A DNA stretch of 64,000 bases from Kiritimatiellota bacterium (GTDB lineage: Bacteria > Verrucomicrobiota > Lentisphaeria > Oligosphaerales > JAADHN01), in contig JAADHN010000026.1 in the NCBI GenBank assembly GCA_013151865.1, forward strand, positions 1-64,000, in the 5' to 3' direction. The position numbers and the translations under genes are program-made. Of the stretch, positions 36,477-44,702 are shown piece after piece; position 1 is the first letter of the stretch; each line of letters starts with the position of its first letter. The notes beneath the pieces were generated by a model, which searched no databases, had not been told where the DNA came from, and worked only from the letters and a program-made list of their open reading frames with translations.

Positions 36477-37354
36477 GGCGATTGGGCGGCGGCTTTCTCC
36501 GGTTGCCCGGCGGGCGGGGCGGTGCCTGTCGGAGAGTCTTGCGGCGGCTGGAGCGCCTTGAAATCCTTTTCCGGTTTCAGAATGCCGGTGTATGTCAGAA
36601 AGTTCGCCCAAAAGACATCCGCGTCGAACCCGTAAATGCCGAAGAACGGGTTGCGCTCTTCGGGGTCCACCGTCGCGGAGTCGAAAATGATCCGGCCGGC
36701 CCCGTATCGCAGCACGCCAAAGACGCAACCGCCTTTGGTTCGGAGCACGTCCTCCCAGCCGCTCCGAGACTGCTCGGTCAACGGCACATAATACCCCAGC
36801 CCCGCAATGCGAAGACTCCGCACCCCGCGCGTCAAATAGTGGACGGCGATTTCGTCCCGGTCTCGTAACAGGCGTCGGTCCAGCAGCGTGTACTTGTGGA
36901 GTGCGCGCCACTCGACCCCGAACCAGGTTTCGAGGCTTGCGTTGGTCCGGAGCCAAAGGATGCCGCCGTTCCGCACCCACTGCCGAATCAGGGCCGCGCC
37001 CTGCTCCGAGAGGTGGTGCGCCGTGAGGTTGCGCACCAGCAGCAGTCGCGGCGACCGGGCGTTTGCGCGAGCCAGCAACGCAGGAATATCGGTGGCGGTC
37101 TCCCGATCCAGTACAGTGATTTGCGCTTCGTCGAAGAACTGCCGAAGAATTTCATTGTTGGGCAGGTCGAGGCCCGGCCCGGCGTCGTGGTGCCCGAGCA
37201 ACGGGTCGATAAACCCTGCATCGCCGGGTTCGAGCACCCGCGACTTTCCCAGTTTCTTGCACGCCGAAAGGACCGACAGCAGGAGCAGCATGGCGGCGAG
37301 CAGTTGCACTGAAGCCCCGAAGCCGCGGGGAGGCGTCCGGTCTCGCATATCCAT
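36473..37354 (-). CDS. Lipoprotein of unknown function in the polysaccharide operon (DUF4159-like)
   Basis: About 293 residues. The N-terminus has a lipobox (LLLLSVLSACKK), so the Cys is expected to be lipidated after export. The mature part has LLLVRNLTAHHLSEQGAALIRQWVRNGGILWLRTNAS, AGLGYYVPLTEQS and RYGAGRIIFDSATVD, a pattern resembling DUF4159-like or ThuA/class-I-amidotransferase-like folds. The tail after about residue 250 is Pro/Gln-rich and probably disordered. The start is either ATG 37354 or 37348. It sits 38 bp after the PIG-L gene and overlaps the aminotransferase gene by 4 bp. Function is unknown; an envelope role in glycan handling is inferred from context. Confidence 0.7.
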   Translation of the reverse strand: MDMRDRTPPRGFGASVQLLAAMLLLLSVLSACKKLGKSRVLEPGDAGFIDPLLGHHDAGPGLDLPNNEILRQFFDEAQITVLDRETATDIPALLARANARSPRLLLVRNLTAHHLSEQGAALIRQWVRNGGILWLRTNASLETWFGVEWRALHKYTLLDRRLLRDRDEIAVHYLTRGVRSLRIAGLGYYVPLTEQSRSGWEDVLRTKGGCVFGVLRYGAGRIIFDSATVDPEERNPFFGIYGFDADVFWANFLTYTGILKPEKDFKALQPPQDSPTGTAPPAGQPEKAAAQSP

Positions 37355-37392
37355 TCTCCAGAATCCCGGCGGTAAACTGTGGCCGAAGGATT

Positions 37393-38016
37393 TCAAGACA
37401 CCAGAAAGGAACAGGAGAGTCGAAGAGGGTCGAACGGCTCGGCGTACCGCAGTGCACCCAGGTACCCGTAATAGTTCGCCAGAGCGCGAACACTCTCGAG
37501 CAGATCCATTCGAAAGGGTTGCTCGCGACTCACCTGCGAACGGTGACAACTCAGCAGCCGGCACTTGTCGTCCAGCACCGACTCGATATCCACGAAGTTC
37601 CTCGATTGAAACTCGATGGTAGTGTAATCGTGGTAGTAAAGGACATTCGGTACGTATCGGGCCGCCGACGTCGCACTCAACGCGGCCGCCTGGTGGTCCT
37701 GATGGCTGTCGTTCGGGTGGTTGACCATCACCAAGTCCGGAGAGCATTTCTGCACCACGGACTCGATGAAGCCGATCAGTTCTCGCCCATGGGCGAGGTA
37801 CGTGTCCCGAAAGGGGCCCCAGAACAAGTCCTTCGCCTCGACCATGGCGGCGGCGGTCTCCTGTTCTTGCCGACGGACCGCGGCATCGCCGCCGGCCGCC
37901 CCGTCCGTGAGAACGAGCAGAAAAACCTCATGGGCCGTCCCGCGAGTGAGCAGGAGTGTCCCGCCGCACCCGTATTCGATGTCGTCGGGATGTGCGCCGA
38001 CCGCCAGGACCCGCAT
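37393..38016 (-). CDS. PIG-L/LmbE-family deacetylase
   Basis: 207 residues. The zinc-binding motif is VGAHPDDIEYGCGGTL (His and the Asp pair), the third ligand is in NHPNDSHQDHQAA, and VLTDGAAGGDAAVRRQEQ is the typical region after the first motif. These enzymes remove N-acetyl groups from sugars such as N-acetylglucosamine derivatives. No signal peptide, hence cytoplasmic. The start at 38016 is placed where similarity begins. It is the first gene of the operon with the lipoprotein, DegT and WecA-like genes, and the dispersed repeat copy B lies about 350 bp before it in the same orientation. Confidence 0.9.
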   Translation of the reverse strand: MRVLAVGAHPDDIEYGCGGTLLLTRGTAHEVFLLVLTDGAAGGDAAVRRQEQETAAAMVEAKDLFWGPFRDTYLAHGRELIGFIESVVQKCSPDLVMVNHPNDSHQDHQAAALSATSAARYVPNVLYYHDYTTIEFQSRNFVDIESVLDDKCRLLSCHRSQVSREQPFRMDLLESVRALANYYGYLGALRYAEPFDPLRLSCSFLVS

Positions 38017-38555
38017 GATTCGCCGTCCCGTTCTGGAGCGTCGCCGCGGGCTCAAGCCGAAGCATTCGGAGATTGTCGCGACGGCGCGAAATGTTCCGCA
38101 GGGAGTCTGAAAGGGCGTTCGCCCCAGCCTGAGCCCGGTCAGAAGGAGTGCGTGTCCGCGCCCTTCCGCCTCCGTCCCGCACCTGCGGGACTATGGCGGA
38201 CAAGTCGAGTTGGGGCGGAGGGCAACCCTCCTCCGCCCCGGCGGCGTTTGTGGTTGCCTCCCAGGTAGCCACGTCACGCCACCGGGTCACGCCGAGGCGG
38301 ACAGCGATTCGCCCCTCGCGAAGAGCGACAACTCCCGCGGCTCACGCCCTCTTTGTGGCCGGGCTTTAGCCTGAATAATGCATGAGCCATCTGCTGCGAC
38401 GACGCATCTCGCACATCTTCAGAACAGTGCCGTCGCCCACCGACCGAGGCGGTGTTGAACCACGGCCTCGGCCTCCGTTCGACGCAATGACTTGAATCCG
38501 TATAAGCTGCGCCCTCTCGCGACGAAGCTCATGAATCAATCAAGATAGAAGGCGG
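38017..38555. other. Gene-free stretch holding repeat copy B
   Basis: 539 bp between the end of the aldolase gene and the PIG-L operon, all on the minus strand. The aldolase-side half holds the dispersed repeat (38368-38541). No promoter could be identified in the remaining 350 bp before the PIG-L start. Confidence 0.5.
38368..38541 (-). repeat. Dispersed repeat, copy B
   Basis: Inverse copy of the repeat at 2817-2954, about 174 bp because its middle is longer. Read on the minus strand, block 1 is 38541 down to about 38487 and block 2 about 38414 down to 38368. The middle contains inverted sequence (CCGAGG and CCTCGG arms). It points towards the PIG-L operon. Confidence 0.85.
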
Positions 38556-38571
38556 TCAGCTCCCGACCGCC
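38542..38571 (-). terminator. Possible terminator overlapping the aldolase stop codon
   Basis: On the minus strand a 7-bp stem (GGCGGTC with GACCGCC, 38551-38571) with a 7-base loop is followed by the moderately T-rich TTCTATCTTG. The aldolase stop codon lies inside the hairpin. The T-tract is broken, so this is tentative. Confidence 0.35.
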
Positions 38572-39506
38572 CGAGCGGCCGTGTCCAGCTTGCCCGCACT
38601 GCCCAGTTTTTCGTTCTTGTGCGCAATGAACTTGGCGTACTCGGCCATGAAGATCTTGCCGGGCTTGCGCAGGTCGATGCCGTCCGGATGCTCGAGGAAG
38701 AACTCGCGGTGGACACGGGTCCAGACCAGCCGACCATCGGTGTCGATATTGACTTTGGTCACGCCGAGCTTGGCGGCTTGACCAAACAAGTTCTCGTCCA
38801 CGCCCCGGGCGCCTTCGAGCTTGCCGCCGGCCCGATTGATTCGGGCCACCTCTTCCTGCGGGACCGAACTGCTGCCGTGCATCACCAGCGGGAAGCCGGG
38901 CAGGAGCTTCTGGATTTCTTCCAGCACGTCGAAGTGAATGGTCTGGCTGCCGGAGAATTTGAACGCGCCGTGGCTGGTCCCGATGGCGCACGCCAGCGAG
39001 TCGACTCCGGTGCGCTCGACGAACTCTTTGGCCTGCTGCGGGTCCGTCAGCTTGGCGTCTTCTTCCCGCACCGAAATGTGCTCCTCGACCCCGCCGAGCT
39101 GACCGAGTTCCGCCTCGACAACCAGGCCACGAGCGTGCGCGGCATCCACGACGCGCTTGGTGATGGCCACGTTCTCCTCGAACGGCTCATGGCTCGCGTC
39201 GATCATGACAGAGCTGTAGAAGCCGCTCTCGATGCAGTCGAAACAGCTCTGTTCGTCCCCGTGGTCCAGATGCACCGCGAAGATCGCGTCCGGGAAAATC
39301 TGGTCCGCGGCGCGAATGATGCTCTCGAGCATCAGCTTGTGCGTGTACGCCCGGGCCCCTTTGCTGATCTGAATGATGAACGGCGCACGGCTGTCCAGGT
39401 TTCCCTGAAACAATCCCATGCACTGTTCCATGTTGTTGATGTTGTATGCACCGATGGCAAACTTGCCGTAGGCCACGTCGAACAAGTCTTTGGTCGTTAC
39501 GATCAT
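38556..39506 (-). CDS. fba: Class II fructose-bisphosphate aldolase
   Basis: 316 residues, typical of class II zinc aldolases that split fructose 1,6-bisphosphate in glycolysis and gluconeogenesis. Signatures: VHLDHGDEQ (79-85, metal and catalytic region), VEAELGQLGGVEE, LVMHGSSSVP and VNIDTDGRL for phosphate binding. The ATG at 39506 has AAGGAC upstream; the very long open frame on this strand beyond it is antisense to the pseudokinase gene and not coding. Cytoplasmic. It is divergent from the pseudokinase gene. The related tagatose-bisphosphate aldolases cannot be ruled out by motif alone, but the IGAYNINNMEQ start fits Fba. Confidence 0.93.
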   Translation of the reverse strand: MIVTTKDLFDVAYGKFAIGAYNINNMEQCMGLFQGNLDSRAPFIIQISKGARAYTHKLMLESIIRAADQIFPDAIFAVHLDHGDEQSCFDCIESGFYSSVMIDASHEPFEENVAITKRVVDAAHARGLVVEAELGQLGGVEEHISVREEDAKLTDPQQAKEFVERTGVDSLACAIGTSHGAFKFSGSQTIHFDVLEEIQKLLPGFPLVMHGSSSVPQEEVARINRAGGKLEGARGVDENLFGQAAKLGVTKVNIDTDGRLVWTRVHREFFLEHPDGIDLRKPGKIFMAEYAKFIAHKNEKLGSAGKLDTAARAVGS

Positions 39507-39597
39507 GGGTCGCGCGTCCTTTCGTTTCGTTGCGGCAGGTCGGGTACGGCCCCTCGGTCCCCGCGGCGTCCCCGGCCAAAATGTCGCTCCGCGCCGG

Positions 39598-39626
39598 TTG
39601 CCGATCAAACCGGCAGCGAGTACTAT
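39598..39626 (+). promoter_or_regulatory. Weak promoter candidate before the pseudokinase gene
   Basis: TTGCCG, a 17-base spacer and TACTAT, about 170 bases before the pseudokinase start. It is the best-spaced pair in the gap between fba and the signalling cluster (39507-39797). It could drive the whole 39.8-50.9 kb gene string. Confidence 0.35.
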
Positions 39627-39797
39627 ATACCTGCGGACCGCGTTTTTCATCGCCTGGTTCGACGGAACTCGTTCGGACCGGCCGCGGCGTGTCTTCCGAT
39701 AGGCGGGGCGGCGGCGGGGAAACCCGGGGTCCGGTGCTCCCGCGGCATCCCCGACCGTTTCCCGTCCATGCACCGCCTTTTCAACGAGCAAGCCGCC

Positions 39798-42197
39798 ATG
39801 AGGTTTCAGTGCAGTCATTGTCTCGGGGTCTTGGCCATCGAGGACGCCGAAGCAGGTGAGCCGGTCGCCTGCGGGTACTGCGGCAGCGTGGTACTCGTTC
39901 CGGCGACACGGCTGTCGCCTCATTCGGTGGTCGGCGACTTCGTCATTCAGGCCCCGATCGGCCGGGGTGAAATGGGGACGGTTTTCCTGGCGCACCAACT
40001 CTCGCTGGACCGGCCTGTGGCCTTCAGGGCTTTGCACGACCGTTTCTGCGACGATCCCGAGTATCTTGCGGAGTTCGCGCGTACGGCGCATTCGGCCGCC
40101 CTGCTGAACCATCCCAACATTGTCCAGGTCTATGCGTCCGGAGAGGAAGACGGCGTACACTTCATGGCCGTCGAGCTGGTCCGGGGCAGAACACTCGGGC
40201 AAGTCCTGGAACACAGCGGCAGCATTGTGCCCGATCGCGTGCTCGAGATTGCCGCAGCAGTGGCGGCCGCCCTCGATTTTGCCTGGAGTAATCGCGAACT
40301 GGTGCACGGGGCAGTGCGCCCGGTGAATATCGTGCTGCACGAGCAAGGGCACGCGGGCTTGGTCGACTTCGGTTTGGCGCGCCCGGCGCTCGATTGGCTC
40401 ACCACTTCGGACGAATCCGTCCAGGGCGCACCCCAGTACATGGCGCCCGAGCAGATTATCGGCGGCCGGCCGGACCCTGCCGGGGACCTTTACGGCCTGG
40501 GGGCCGCGCTGTACCATGCCGTCACGGGTCGGCCGCCATACAGCGGCCCCACGACCCGTGTCACCGTGGAAAAACACCTCACCGAACCCTTGACGCCGCC
40601 GCGCGAAGTCGCGCCGGGTCTCCCCCCGGCCCTGGCGACCGTCATCGAGGCCCTTTTGGCGAAACGCCCCCCGCACAGGTACGCGTCCGCCGCCGAGTTG
40701 CTCGCTGACCTGCACCGGGTGCGGCAGGGCGAGGCGCCGGTGAAGGAGGTGCATCCGGATGCCCAGGCCCCGCTCGCTCTTCCGGGTAAGTCTGCGGCCG
40801 CCGCCCGCGCTTCGGGGACCCGGCGCCGCCTGCGACGGACCTCGGCCGCCGAGCCTACCGCATCCGATGCCGGGGTCGCCGAGACAGGGGCCCCCCCGCC
40901 CCCGGGAGTCGAGCACTTGGAGGCCGATGAGGCGCCCGAGGTCTCGGCCGCTTCGAAGCGGACTGGGCTCCGGCTGGCTGTCGTGTTGCTGTTCGTGCTG
41001 CTGGCGGCCGGCATCGGTTTCGGGTTGTGGTTCCTGCGTCGGTCTCCCGAGCGGCCCGGGGCCACTGCCGCCGGGCGTGCGCGGTCGTCCCGGGCGCGTG
41101 CTCAGGCCGCCAAGGCCCAAGGCCCGGCCGCGGAGATCCGGTCGCTTCTCGCCCGTCACGCCGCCCCAAAAGAAGTCCTGGCCCGCCTGGCGGCTTTCGA
41201 GCGCGATTATCCCGACAGCGGCGAGACGGCCGCCGCTCTGCGGCGGGAAGCCGCCGACGTCATCGAGCAGGAGGTCCGCGAACAAAGGGCGCGACGCCAC
41301 GAAGCCGAACTGGCGGAGTGGCAAAAGCGCGCCACGCTGCTCCGGGAACAGGCTCGCAAAGCGGCCGAGGAGCGGGTCCGCCGGGAACAGGCCGCCGCGG
41401 AAGAACGTCGGCGCCGCCGGGAAGAAGAGCGCCGGGCCGCGCTGCGCGAGAAGAAAGCCCGGGAATTGGCCAAAGCGCGGGAGAACCTGCGTTGGAAGGC
41501 CGTGGAACTTTGCCGAAAGCACCGCTTTGCCGACGCCCGGGCCCTTTTTGTCCCGCTGGTCGAGGCGGACGACCCCGAGACTCGGGCCTGGGCAAAAGCC
41601 AAGCAAACGTGTATCGACCTCGCCGAAAAGGCGTTCAAGCTCGTGGCCGGGTCCGGCAATAAACTGAAGGGTGAGCGACTGGCCGTACCCAAGCGCACCG
41701 GCAAAGGCCGCATCGATTACATCAGTACCGACGATATTTCAATTGTTTTTGCCCAAAAGGTCTTTAATGACAAAGGCGAGGAACTTGGCGAACGCATTGT
41801 CGACCGGGTCCATCTTCCGCTCACCGACGTCCCGGAAGCCGTGTTTTGGGAGCTGTGCCGGACGGCGTGGGAAAAAGACCACGACGATCCCGCCGATCTC
41901 CTTGAAATGTTCGGGGCTTACCTTCTCAGTCGAGGTCGGTACCTGGCCGACGCACGCCGGAACCTGATCCAGAGCGGCAAACCCGAGGCGACCGCTCCGC
42001 TGATCGAGGAGTTGGACGTCATGGCCGGGGAACTGCGCCGGCAGGAATGGAACGCGCACTGGAAACGCGTGGTCCTGCTGCGTCGGAATGGTAATATGAA
42101 AGGGGTCCGCCAGTATCTGGACTGGCTGAAGCTCCATTATCCCAAAGAGTACGAGGAACACGCCCGGGACATCCGGGAAACCCTTCAGGACCAGTGA
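39798..42197 (+). CDS. Zinc-ribbon pseudokinase with membrane segment and coiled coil
   Basis: 799 residues. A CxxC...CxxC zinc ribbon (Cys5, 8, 25, 28) precedes a Hanks-type kinase fold (about 43-308). The Gly-rich loop IGRGEMGTVF and DFG (190) are present. However, the ATP-anchoring Lys is Arg (VAFRAL, 77), the alphaC Glu is replaced by Thr (about 97), and the catalytic HRD is HGA (170-172). It is therefore probably a pseudokinase. A transmembrane segment spans about 391-413, then an Arg/Glu/Ala coiled coil (about 480-590) and an unrecognised C-terminal domain. The soluble kinase half should be cytoplasmic. The metallophosphoesterase start overlaps its stop (TGATG). The start at 39798 places the zinc ribbon first; an ATG at 39778 is out of frame. 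Confidence 0.85.
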   Translation: MRFQCSHCLGVLAIEDAEAGEPVACGYCGSVVLVPATRLSPHSVVGDFVIQAPIGRGEMGTVFLAHQLSLDRPVAFRALHDRFCDDPEYLAEFARTAHSAALLNHPNIVQVYASGEEDGVHFMAVELVRGRTLGQVLEHSGSIVPDRVLEIAAAVAAALDFAWSNRELVHGAVRPVNIVLHEQGHAGLVDFGLARPALDWLTTSDESVQGAPQYMAPEQIIGGRPDPAGDLYGLGAALYHAVTGRPPYSGPTTRVTVEKHLTEPLTPPREVAPGLPPALATVIEALLAKRPPHRYASAAELLADLHRVRQGEAPVKEVHPDAQAPLALPGKSAAAARASGTRRRLRRTSAAEPTASDAGVAETGAPPPPGVEHLEADEAPEVSAASKRTGLRLAVVLLFVLLAAGIGFGLWFLRRSPERPGATAAGRARSSRARAQAAKAQGPAAEIRSLLARHAAPKEVLARLAAFERDYPDSGETAAALRREAADVIEQEVREQRARRHEAELAEWQKRATLLREQARKAAEERVRREQAAAEERRRRREEERRAALREKKARELAKARENLRWKAVELCRKHRFADARALFVPLVEADDPETRAWAKAKQTCIDLAEKAFKLVAGSGNKLKGERLAVPKRTGKGRIDYISTDDISIVFAQKVFNDKGEELGERIVDRVHLPLTDVPEAVFWELCRTAWEKDHDDPADLLEMFGAYLLSRGRYLADARRNLIQSGKPEATAPLIEELDVMAGELRRQEWNAHWKRVVLLRRNGNMKGVRQYLDWLKLHYPKEYEEHARDIRETLQDQ

Positions 42198-43075
42198 TGC
42201 GAATCGTCCATTTTTCGGACATTCATGTGGGATGCCTCACCCGGGACATGACCGCCGTGGCGGACAAGCGTGCTTTCGGGTTGCTCAATTATTTCCTGCG
42301 CCGCCGTCGCATGTTCGACTACGAACTGGTCCCTCGGGCCATTCAGCGTATCCACGTGCTCAGCCCCGATGTGGTTGTTTGCACGGGGGACCTCACCTGT
42401 GTGGGCTCTCCCGAGGAGTTCGAACAGGCACGCCGTATGCTTCGTCCCCTGGTCGAGGCCGGAAACTGGACGTTCGTTTACGTCCCCGGAAACCACGACG
42501 CATACGTGCGGTCGGATGCCTGTGCCGCAGCCCTGCGGCAGACGTTTTCGGAGCTGAACAGCGAGCGATGGGACCTGGCCGCCCTGCCGTGCGAGTTCCG
42601 GGTTCGGGATTTGACCTTTTTGCTCGTCAACGAAGCGCGCCCCCGGGCGCCGTGGCTGTCCACAGGCGGCCTTCCCCCCGGCGACGCCGCGGCGCTCAAT
42701 GCGTGGTTCCGCGCCCCCCGTCGTCCCGGAGAAAAGCGTATTCTCGCCGGTCATTTTCCCTGCCTCGACGCAGGCGGGAAGCGCCTTTCGCTGCGTCGGC
42801 GCTTCGATCAGGACCGCTCTCTGTCCCAGGCATTGCGGAGTTCGCAAATCGACGTGGCCCTCTGCGGCCACATCCATCGCCCGTTCCTTCGCGACGAGGC
42901 CGGAGGCGCTCTCGAGATCTGTGCCGGATCGCTGACCGCCGCCGGGATCCTCAGTGTACTGGATTACGTGCCCGATGCAGACAGGTTCGCACATTTCTGG
43001 GTGGACGTCAAAGGCGGGGAACAGGCCCCTGCAGCGGTCCCCAAAGCCATGGCGACTGCGGGTGCGGTCGAGTGA
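42197..43075 (+). CDS. Calcineurin-like metallophosphoesterase
   Basis: 292 residues. All metal-binding blocks are present: HFSDIHVG (Asp8, His10), VVCTGDLTC, PGNHDAY, LAGHFPC and CGHIHRP. The family hydrolyses phosphomono- or phosphodiesters (cyclic nucleotides, dinucleotides, phospholipids, nucleic acids); the sequence does not tell which. It has no signal peptide, so it acts in the cytoplasm. The ATG at 42197 shares its A with the TGA of the pseudokinase gene, so the two are translationally coupled and very likely work together. A GTG one codon earlier is also possible. Confidence 0.92.
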   Translation: MRIVHFSDIHVGCLTRDMTAVADKRAFGLLNYFLRRRRMFDYELVPRAIQRIHVLSPDVVVCTGDLTCVGSPEEFEQARRMLRPLVEAGNWTFVYVPGNHDAYVRSDACAAALRQTFSELNSERWDLAALPCEFRVRDLTFLLVNEARPRAPWLSTGGLPPGDAAALNAWFRAPRRPGEKRILAGHFPCLDAGGKRLSLRRRFDQDRSLSQALRSSQIDVALCGHIHRPFLRDEAGGALEICAGSLTAAGILSVLDYVPDADRFAHFWVDVKGGEQAPAAVPKAMATAGAVE

Positions 43076-43151
43076 AACCTCCCGTGCGGAGAATGCCCCG
43101 CACGTCCGATCCGGCCGATGAAACCAAACCAGTGTAGAAAGGAGCTGCCCG

Positions 43152-44621
43152 ATGAAATCCTACCTTGCGTTCGACTTGGGTGCATCAAGCGGCAGGGCGA
43201 TCCTGGGCCAATTCCGGGCCGGGAAACTCGAGATCGAGGAAGTGCACCGTTTCGAGAACGGTCCGGTAGACGTGAACGGCAGTCTCCACTGGAACCTGCT
43301 CGGGCTCTTCGCGGAGTTGAAGACCGGTCTGCGAAAACTCCTCGACCGGGGCATTACCCCGAGGGGCATGGCCGTAGACACCTGGGGCGTGGACTATGCC
43401 CTGATTGACCGGACCGGCGCTTTCGTGGGCTTCCCGTTCCACTACCGGGACGCCCGGACGGCCGACGCGTACGAATACGTCTTCCCTAAAGTTTCCAAAA
43501 CGAAGATCTACGAACGCACCGGCATTCAGTTCATGAATTTCAATACCCTGTTCCAGCTGGCCGTCATGCGTCGCGACGCCAGTCCTGCACTCGAAATCGC
43601 CGACAAAATGCTCCTCATGCCCAATGCCCTGACGTATTTGTTGGCCGGGACCGTGACCGCCGAGTACAGCATCGCCACCACGACGCAGCTTTACGACCCC
43701 ATCGCCCGGGATTGGGCCTGGGACTTGATCGACGCCTTGGACCTGCCGCACCGGCTCTTTCCCGTCATCGTGCCGCCCGCTACCCTGGCGGGGGACCTGC
43801 GCCGCTCGATTCAGGCCGAATTGAACTGCGGGCCCTTGCCCGTGATCCTCTCGGCAGGGCACGACACGGCTTCGGCCGTGGCCGCGGTTCCGGCGCGGCC
43901 GGAACGCAACTGGGCCTACCTCAGCAGCGGTACGTGGAGCTTGCTCGGGGTCGAGTTGGATCGCCCTCTACTCACCCCGGAAGCCTTGGCGGCCAATTAT
44001 ACCAACGAGGGCGGTGTGGGCGGCAAGGTTCGCTTCCTCAAAAACATCATGGGGCTTTGGCTCGTGCAGGAATCACGGGCCACCTGGGCCCGACAGGGCA
44101 AGAAATGGAACTGGATCGAACTGGCGGAGATGGCCCGTACGGCCGAACCCTTCCGCTCCTTGGTGGATCCCAATGACGAAAGTTTTATCGCCCCCGGCGA
44201 CATGCCCGCCCGGATGCGGGCCTACTGCGCCCGTACCGGTCAGCCCGAACCCGACACCCCCGCCCGGGTCGTGCGATGCGCCTATGAATCCCTGGCACTC
44301 CGTTACCGGCAGACCATCGATGAACTCGAGGAATTGACCGGCGAACCCATCGAGCTGCTTCACGTAGTGGGGGGCGGCAGTCAGAACGAGGTCATCAACC
44401 CTTTCACCGCCAATGCGGTAAACCGCCCGGTCGTTACCGGACCGGCAGAAGCGACGGCCATCGGCAACATCGTTTGCCAGGCCATGGCTACGGGCGACAT
44501 CGGCAGTCTGGAACAGGCCCGGGAAGTGGTCCGTAATTCGTTCGAGACCCGGGTGTACGAGCCCGAGGACACCGTCGCCTGGGAGGCTGCCTACCGACGC
44601 TACCGCGCCTTGGTCGGCTGA
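43152..44621 (+). CDS. rhaB: Rhamnulokinase
   Basis: 489 residues, the normal length. FGGY-family kinase that phosphorylates L-rhamnulose at O1 in rhamnose breakdown. Diagnostic pieces: FDLGASSGRAILGQF (ATP-binding start), ENGPVDVNGSLHWNLLGLF, AVDTWGVDYALID, LLMPNALTYLLAG, SAGHDTASAVAAVP, YLSSGTWSLLGVEL and HVVGGGSQNEVINPFTA. A GAAAGGAG site fixes the start. No rhamnose isomerase, aldolase, transporter or regulator lies next to it. It sits 76 bp after the phosphoesterase and 81 bp before the FHA/GTPase gene, an unexpected place inside a signalling gene string. Confidence 0.95.
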   Translation: MKSYLAFDLGASSGRAILGQFRAGKLEIEEVHRFENGPVDVNGSLHWNLLGLFAELKTGLRKLLDRGITPRGMAVDTWGVDYALIDRTGAFVGFPFHYRDARTADAYEYVFPKVSKTKIYERTGIQFMNFNTLFQLAVMRRDASPALEIADKMLLMPNALTYLLAGTVTAEYSIATTTQLYDPIARDWAWDLIDALDLPHRLFPVIVPPATLAGDLRRSIQAELNCGPLPVILSAGHDTASAVAAVPARPERNWAYLSSGTWSLLGVELDRPLLTPEALAANYTNEGGVGGKVRFLKNIMGLWLVQESRATWARQGKKWNWIELAEMARTAEPFRSLVDPNDESFIAPGDMPARMRAYCARTGQPEPDTPARVVRCAYESLALRYRQTIDELEELTGEPIELLHVVGGGSQNEVINPFTANAVNRPVVTGPAEATAIGNIVCQAMATGDIGSLEQAREVVRNSFETRVYEPEDTVAWEAAYRRYRALVG

Positions 44622-44702
44622 ACTTCTCTCGCCGCCCATGCGCCGCTTCCGTCGTATCCTGGGACGGCCATCCACGCACAGTACCCGAGGCAGAAAAGCA
44701 CG

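Noticed and set aside
38619-39797. Upstream extension of the pseudokinase open frame
   Set aside because: It is antisense to fba. The zinc ribbon starts immediately after the ATG at 39798, which is a natural N-terminus.
39507-41606. Upstream extension of the aldolase open frame for about 700 codons
   Set aside because: It is antisense to the pseudokinase gene, while aldolase similarity and a ribosome-binding site begin at 39506.
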